In this document: piece by piece, positions 40,152 to 43,915 of the stretch
Layout: the number at the start of each line of letters is the position of its first letter
How positions within the stretch are numbered: position 1 is the stretch's first letter
The notes under the pieces: generated by a model
What the model was told of the DNA's origin: nothing
Seen by the model: only the letters and a program-made list of their open reading frames with translations
Databases searched by the model: none
From: Anaerolineaceae bacterium
Lineage (GTDB): Bacteria > Chloroflexota > Anaerolineae > Aggregatilineales > Phototrophicaceae
Direction of reading: 5' to 3'
Assembly: GCA_007693385.1 (NCBI GenBank)
Contig: REDR01000034.1
Coordinates: 1 to 43,915 of the forward strand
DNA: 43,915 nt
Program-made: the position numbers and the translations under genes

Positions 40152-42728
40152 TCACTTGGAGCGGGCGCGGCGGTCAATCAACTCTTGAAACGGGTCTTTG
40201 CCCTTCTCGATCAGTACCTTACGTGAGCGTGAGCCAGCCATCGGTTCACCGATGACGCCCAGTTCTTCCAGCAGGTCAATAATGCGTGCCGCACGCGGAT
40301 AGCCCAGACTGAGCTTGCGCTGAATCTGCGACGCGGACGCCTCCTGTTCTTCGACGACCAGCTTGATCGCTTCTTCCAGCATCGGGTCAGTCTCGGCGAG
40401 GAATTCGCGCCGCGTCAGGCCGCGCTCCCACGGGGCGATACTGTCGGATTTATCCCATTTGCCCGCGTCTACTTTCTCGCGCACCCAATCCGCCCAGTAC
40501 GCCACCACGTCGCGCACTTCATCGTCGCTCAGGAAACACCCTTGCAGACGGCGCGGCCCGGCGGCATCCGGCGCGAGATACAGCATGTCGCCGCGTCCGA
40601 GCAAAGTCTCCGCGCCGCCGGTGTCGATAATCACCCGTGAATCCACGCTGGAAGCCACCGCGAAGGAGATACGCGCCGGAAAATTCGCTTTAATCAAGCC
40701 GGTGATGACATCGACTGACGGGCGCTGGGTGGCGATGACCAGATGCATCCCAACCGCCCGCGCCATCTGCGCCAACCGCGTGATCGCGCGTTCGGTTTCG
40801 TCCGGCTTGGTCGCCATCAAATCGCCGATTTCGTCTACCAGAATCACGATATACGGCAGATGTTCCGCCTTGCGGCGCTGGCCGAGACGCGAATTATACG
40901 TGTCGATGTTGCGGGCGTCGTTCTCCTCTAGCAGTTTATAGCGCCTGTCCATCTCGCGGGTACACCAGCGCAACACGCCGATGATGCGCTCCATGTCGGT
41001 TTCCACTTCGCCCAGCAGATGCGGCAGGCCGTTGAAGCGGCTCAACTCGACCATCTTCGGATCGAGCATCACCAATTTGACGGTCTGCGGCGGGTTGTTC
41101 ATGATGAGCGCGACGGCGACGGCGGCGATACAAACCGATTTGCCGGAGCCGGTCGTCCCCGCGATCAGCAGGTGCGGCATCGACGCCAGATCGACCACCA
41201 CCGGCTCACCGGCCACATCGCGCCCGATGGGGATGACAAGCGGCGTCTTGGCTTTCTGCCATGCGTCATAGAATGACCGGCTCTCGTATACCGAGCGCAG
41301 AGTCACCACGCCGGGCTTTTTGTTGGGCACTTCTACGCCCATGTAGCTATGGCCGGGCACCGGCGTTTCCAGACGTAGCCGCTTGACCGAAAGCGACAGC
41401 GCCAGATCGTTAGAGAGCGCCGCGATCTTGCTCAGTCGGGTGCGCTCTTTGATCGTTTCGCCGTCCGCTTTGGTCACTTCGCGGAATGGCTGTACCGCGT
41501 ACTGCGTGACCGTCGGCCCGGATTTCACGTCCACCACGTCCACGTTGATGTCGAATTCCAGTAGCGTGTTCTCGATCAAGACCACGTTATGATTGATCTC
41601 TTGCTCGTCGGGTGGCTGAACCTCGACATCGACCAGCATATCAAGCGGCGGCAGGTCTTTCGCCCGCCGGATCAGTTTCTTCTGTTCCTGCATTTGCTCG
41701 GTGGTGAAGTAGCGCTTCACGCGCCCGTCGGGGCGGCGTACCATCTGCGGCTCGGATTTTCTGGCGCGGGGCAACAACTCGCCGATCAGGTCGTCAGCGC
41801 TGGCTTTGAGTTCACCGGCTTCGACATCGGCATCGGTGGACGTTTTCAGCACGCGGGTCAGGCGCTCGTAATGTTCATCGTGCGCGACGGAGACCGACGG
41901 CGCTTGACGCGGCTTTGCCGACGCATCATCGGCGGGCGTCTGTGATTGACGCTCCGCCAATGTCGCCCGCAGGGACGGCGGCAGGTTATGCGGGTTCGGG
42001 CGGATGCGTATGACCGGCGCACGGCGATCTAGCGCCGTCGGTGTGACCGGCGGGGGCGGCGGTTGCTTACGCGGGCGCTCCGGCACGGGAGTCGCCGCTA
42101 GTTTCTTGCCGTAGCGCCCCAGCCGATCCGAGACGGTGTTCAGCCACGCGATGACCTGCGTCCGTTTGACGCCGACGATAACGCCGATACAGAAGGCCAG
42201 CACCACGCCGAAGAAAATCAGCGACACGGTATCGCCGACCAGCGACACCGGAATCACCGCCATCCCCCAGCCGATGAAGCCGCCGCCTTCGCCCGCCCGC
42301 GCCACCGCCCGCAATTCGGGGTCGCGCTGGCCGATGTGGAGCAGAGCCAGCACCGTCAAGAACGCGATTTCTAGCGCGAAAATCCGTTGCATGGTGAATG
42401 GCAGGTTAACGCCGATGCGCGGCAAGAAGATCAGCACGCCGCAGGCGATGATCCCCACCGACACGATGACGCTACCATAGCCGAATAGCCGCGTCAGCGC
42501 GTGCGACCATGACCGCGCCAGCACCGCATCCCCGGCCACGTTGAAGACCGACATCAGCGAAATTGTGCCGAATACCAGCAAGACGATGCCGCTAATCTCC
42601 CCGAACCACGGCGGGAGCGCGTCCAATAAATCCTCTATGAATTCCGAGCGCTCTTTTTCCAGCGCCGCCAGCGGATCGTCCGGCTGATTGTCTTCCGGTT
42701 TGGTCGTTCCTGTCTGTTCTTTCGTCAC
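40152..42728 (-). CDS. ftsK: FtsK/SpoIIIE DNA translocase
   Basis: Septum-linked motor that pumps chromosomal DNA during division. The N-terminal membrane domain has four or five helices (about 44-62, 84-103, 117-132, 150-187). A short Pro-rich linker follows (190-300), then the alpha/beta motor: Walker A GTTGSGKS with Lys530, Walker B IVILVDEIGD with Asp632-Glu633, and the ATQRPSVDVITGLIKANFPAR motif. The C-terminal winged-helix gamma domain, which reads KOPS-type sites, is present (ASQIQRKLSLGYPRAARIID). At 858 aa it is a compact SpoIIIE-like form. The start is GTG 42728 with GGTGAG close upstream. Separated from the upstream S1 gene by that gene's terminator, so it must have its own promoter. 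Confidence 0.95.
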   Translation of the reverse strand: MTKEQTGTTKPEDNQPDDPLAALEKERSEFIEDLLDALPPWFGEISGIVLLVFGTISLMSVFNVAGDAVLARSWSHALTRLFGYGSVIVSVGIIACGVLIFLPRIGVNLPFTMQRIFALEIAFLTVLALLHIGQRDPELRAVARAGEGGGFIGWGMAVIPVSLVGDTVSLIFFGVVLAFCIGVIVGVKRTQVIAWLNTVSDRLGRYGKKLAATPVPERPRKQPPPPPVTPTALDRRAPVIRIRPNPHNLPPSLRATLAERQSQTPADDASAKPRQAPSVSVAHDEHYERLTRVLKTSTDADVEAGELKASADDLIGELLPRARKSEPQMVRRPDGRVKRYFTTEQMQEQKKLIRRAKDLPPLDMLVDVEVQPPDEQEINHNVVLIENTLLEFDINVDVVDVKSGPTVTQYAVQPFREVTKADGETIKERTRLSKIAALSNDLALSLSVKRLRLETPVPGHSYMGVEVPNKKPGVVTLRSVYESRSFYDAWQKAKTPLVIPIGRDVAGEPVVVDLASMPHLLIAGTTGSGKSVCIAAVAVALIMNNPPQTVKLVMLDPKMVELSRFNGLPHLLGEVETDMERIIGVLRWCTREMDRRYKLLEENDARNIDTYNSRLGQRRKAEHLPYIVILVDEIGDLMATKPDETERAITRLAQMARAVGMHLVIATQRPSVDVITGLIKANFPARISFAVASSVDSRVIIDTGGAETLLGRGDMLYLAPDAAGPRRLQGCFLSDDEVRDVVAYWADWVREKVDAGKWDKSDSIAPWERGLTRREFLAETDPMLEEAIKLVVEEQEASASQIQRKLSLGYPRAARIIDLLEELGVIGEPMAGSRSRKVLIEKGKDPFQELIDRRARSK

Positions 42729-42799
42729 CGACTCACCACTCGATTATGCGATCTCAAACGTTCACTATATTACCATGCACGGCGGAGTCCCGCAGAGAT

Positions 42800-42832
42800 A
42801 AAAAACCGGCATCTGGGCGCACCAGACACCGG
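42800..42832 (-). terminator. Rho-independent terminator of the S1-domain gene
   Basis: Read on the minus strand, CCGGTGTCTGG (42832-42822) pairs with CCAGATGCCGG (42816-42806), 11 bp including two G-U pairs, with a 5-base loop and six T (42805-42800). It lies 29 bases after the S1-domain gene stop. Confidence 0.92.
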
Positions 42833-42860
42833 CGGATAGGTTGCATCAGGGGGTACGACG

Positions 42861-43850
42861 TTATTCTAGCGGGCGCAAGCTGAGTCCTAGCCGTCGCGCC
42901 GGGCCGTCGATGGTCAGGATACGCGCCGTGACCTTTTGCCCTTCGGCGACCACATTGCGCGGATGCAGGAAGTGTCCTTCGGCCAATTCCGAGACGTGGA
43001 TTAGCCCCTCGAGTCCTTCTTCGATGCAGACGAACGCGCCGAAATCGACCACGTTGGTGACGTGGCCTTCGACGTTCTCCCCGACCTGATAGCGCTCGGC
43101 CACCGTCTGCCACGGGTCAGGCCGTAGGCGCTTGAGGCTGAGCGCGATGCGCCCCGCATCTTGATCGACACCCAGCACGTAAGCCCGCACCGTCTCGCCG
43201 CGTGACAGCATGTTGGTCGGATGCGCCACGCGCCCCCAGCTTAGCTCGCTGATGTGGATCAGCCCTTCCAGCCCGCCGAGATCGACGAACGCGCCGAAGT
43301 CGCACAAATTGGTGACACTGCCTTCGATGATGTCACCGGCTTTCAGCGTGTTGAGGATGTCTTGCCGTCCGCCCGGCTCGGCCTGTGCCGCCCGTTCGGA
43401 TAAGATCAGCCGGTTTTTTTCCGGATTTAACTCGATCACGCGCAGGTCAAGCGTATGGCCGACGCGATCCAGTAGCGCATTGCGTCGCACAATCGTGTTA
43501 GATGTGGACGGGAAGCGCAAAAGCTGGCTGGCGGGCACGAAGCCGCGCAAAGATTGAAATTCGACCAGTAACCCGCCGCGATTGTAGCCGACCACGCGCA
43601 ACGCGATCACCTCATCATCGTCGGCGACTTGCGCCATCGCGTCCCAATCTTCGGCATCAGCGCCGGAATAAATCGGGTAATTGTCTTCCTGCTCGGCGGC
43701 GTCGGCGTGGTCGTCGTCATAGTCTGTGTCAAAGTTATCAGGATGGTTTGTATCGGCGTGTTCGCCCTCATGTAGTAAGGCCGTCCAGTAACTCTCGTCT
43801 ATCGACTGTGAAGCCGGCCTCACGTCTTGCCGTGTGGCATCTGTTGTCAT
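42861..43850 (-). CDS. RNA-binding protein with three S1 domains (ribosomal protein S1-like)
   Basis: A 329-aa cytoplasmic protein. After a very acidic N-terminal tail (about 1-72) come three S1 (OB-fold) domains: 80-152 (VIALRVVGYNRGGLLVEFQS, SLRGFVPASQL), 171-240 (GSVTNLCDFGAFVDLGGLEG, LIHISELSWG) and 257-326 (GHVTNVVDFGAFVCIEEGLE, LIHVSELAEG). Domains 2 and 3 are canonical; domain 1 is the divergent type that in S1 proteins binds the ribosome. Short three- or four-domain S1 proteins are usual in Gram-positive-like phyla and act in translation initiation or RNA binding. The frame opens at 43865, but GGGGG (43863-43859) is 8 bases from ATG 43850. Monocistronic, with its own terminator. Confidence 0.9.
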   Translation of the reverse strand: MTTDATRQDVRPASQSIDESYWTALLHEGEHADTNHPDNFDTDYDDDHADAAEQEDNYPIYSGADAEDWDAMAQVADDDEVIALRVVGYNRGGLLVEFQSLRGFVPASQLLRFPSTSNTIVRRNALLDRVGHTLDLRVIELNPEKNRLILSERAAQAEPGGRQDILNTLKAGDIIEGSVTNLCDFGAFVDLGGLEGLIHISELSWGRVAHPTNMLSRGETVRAYVLGVDQDAGRIALSLKRLRPDPWQTVAERYQVGENVEGHVTNVVDFGAFVCIEEGLEGLIHVSELAEGHFLHPRNVVAEGQKVTARILTIDGPARRLGLSLRPLE

Positions 43851-43875
43851 ACGATGAACCCCCATGCGAATCTAA

Positions 43876-43893
43876 CAATACCGTTTTGTATTG
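43876..43893. promoter_or_regulatory. Palindrome upstream of the S1-domain gene
   Basis: CAATAC (43876-43881) and GTATTG (43888-43893) form a perfect 6-bp inverted repeat with a 6-base loop, 26 bases upstream of the S1 gene start. It could be a leader hairpin, possibly for autoregulation as known for S1 messages in other bacteria, or an operator. The sequence alone does not decide. Confidence 0.3.
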
Positions 43894-43915
43894 AAAGCTC
43901 AGTCACGCGCCGGAA

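Noticed and set aside
1-43915. Defence island, prophage, integrative element or biosynthetic cluster
   Set aside because: No integrase, transposase, phage structural gene, nuclease/helicase pair, toxin-antitoxin pair or carrier-protein assembly line was found; the genes are mostly housekeeping or envelope genes.

Overview
The window looks like a chromosomal segment of an uncultured member of the Chloroflexota, most likely an Anaerolineae-type lineage. This is an inference from GC-rich coding sequence, surface proteins with Thr/Pro-rich stalks, LysM and pre-peptidase C-terminal (PPC) modules on exported proteins, CPBP membrane proteases, a small Cys/His zinc-type protein of the DUF6062 kind, and soluble GAF/PAS sensor kinases. 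No tRNA, rRNA, IS element, integrase, prophage or CRISPR array was seen. Nearly all of the DNA is ordinary chromosomal coding sequence.

Layout. (1) 1-4256, plus strand: an arginine/carbamoyl-phosphate operon (possible 3' end of argB, then argD, argJ, carA) with a translationally coupled membrane-anchored protein of unknown function. (2) 4324-4662: a self-contained unit with an extended -10 promoter, a 64-aa protein and a strong terminator. (3) 4674-9365, minus strand: gltB, glutamate synthase large subunit. (4) 9741-13658, plus strand: a sugar-type ABC importer (binding protein and two permeases, no ATPase). It is followed by a palindromic repeat, then a fructosamine-kinase-like protein, an alpha/beta hydrolase, a YbaK-type deacylase and a crotonase. 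(5) 22984-17038, minus strand: a probable operon nusB - tatB-like - tatC - LysM lipoprotein - TolB-like propeller protein - CPBP protease - fabG. (6) 23216-27341, plus strand: a second CPBP protease, coupled to a surface protein whose metallopeptidase-like domain has lost its catalytic residues, then an MFS transporter. (7) 29737-27317, minus strand: a GAF-PAS histidine kinase and a DUF6062-like protein. (8) 30099-31553: an exported acidic protein with a PPC domain, its own promoter, a 5' hairpin and a terminator. (9) 31626-34504: a degenerate-receiver GAF protein and an M20-type peptidase on the minus strand, divergent from a degenerate-receiver winged-helix regulator. (10) 34517-43850: a coiled-coil protein and coaD, divergent from comEC; a helical-repeat protein; an exported two-domain protein; ftsK; and a three-S1-domain RNA-binding protein.

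How the genes fit together. Glutamate from GltB feeds the ArgJ/ArgD acetyl-ornithine cycle, and glutamine is the nitrogen donor for CarA, so the left third is a nitrogen-assimilation block. The middle is an envelope and export block (Tat translocon, a lipoprotein, a propeller protein, two CPBP proteases). The right third mixes signalling, competence-type DNA uptake, chromosome segregation and translation.

The most unusual theme is loss of active sites in otherwise recognisable folds. ComEC has a metallo-beta-lactamase-like domain without metal ligands, the 24313 protein is a probable pseudo-metallopeptidase, and two neighbouring proteins carry receiver domains that keep the phospho-acceptor Asp but lack the acidic pocket and the conserved Lys. 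Other points of interest are a two-copy palindromic repeat family, paired operator-like repeats upstream of gltB, a long inverted repeat upstream of the ABC operon, and a 5'-terminal mRNA hairpin. I see no convincing wholly new defence or mobile system.
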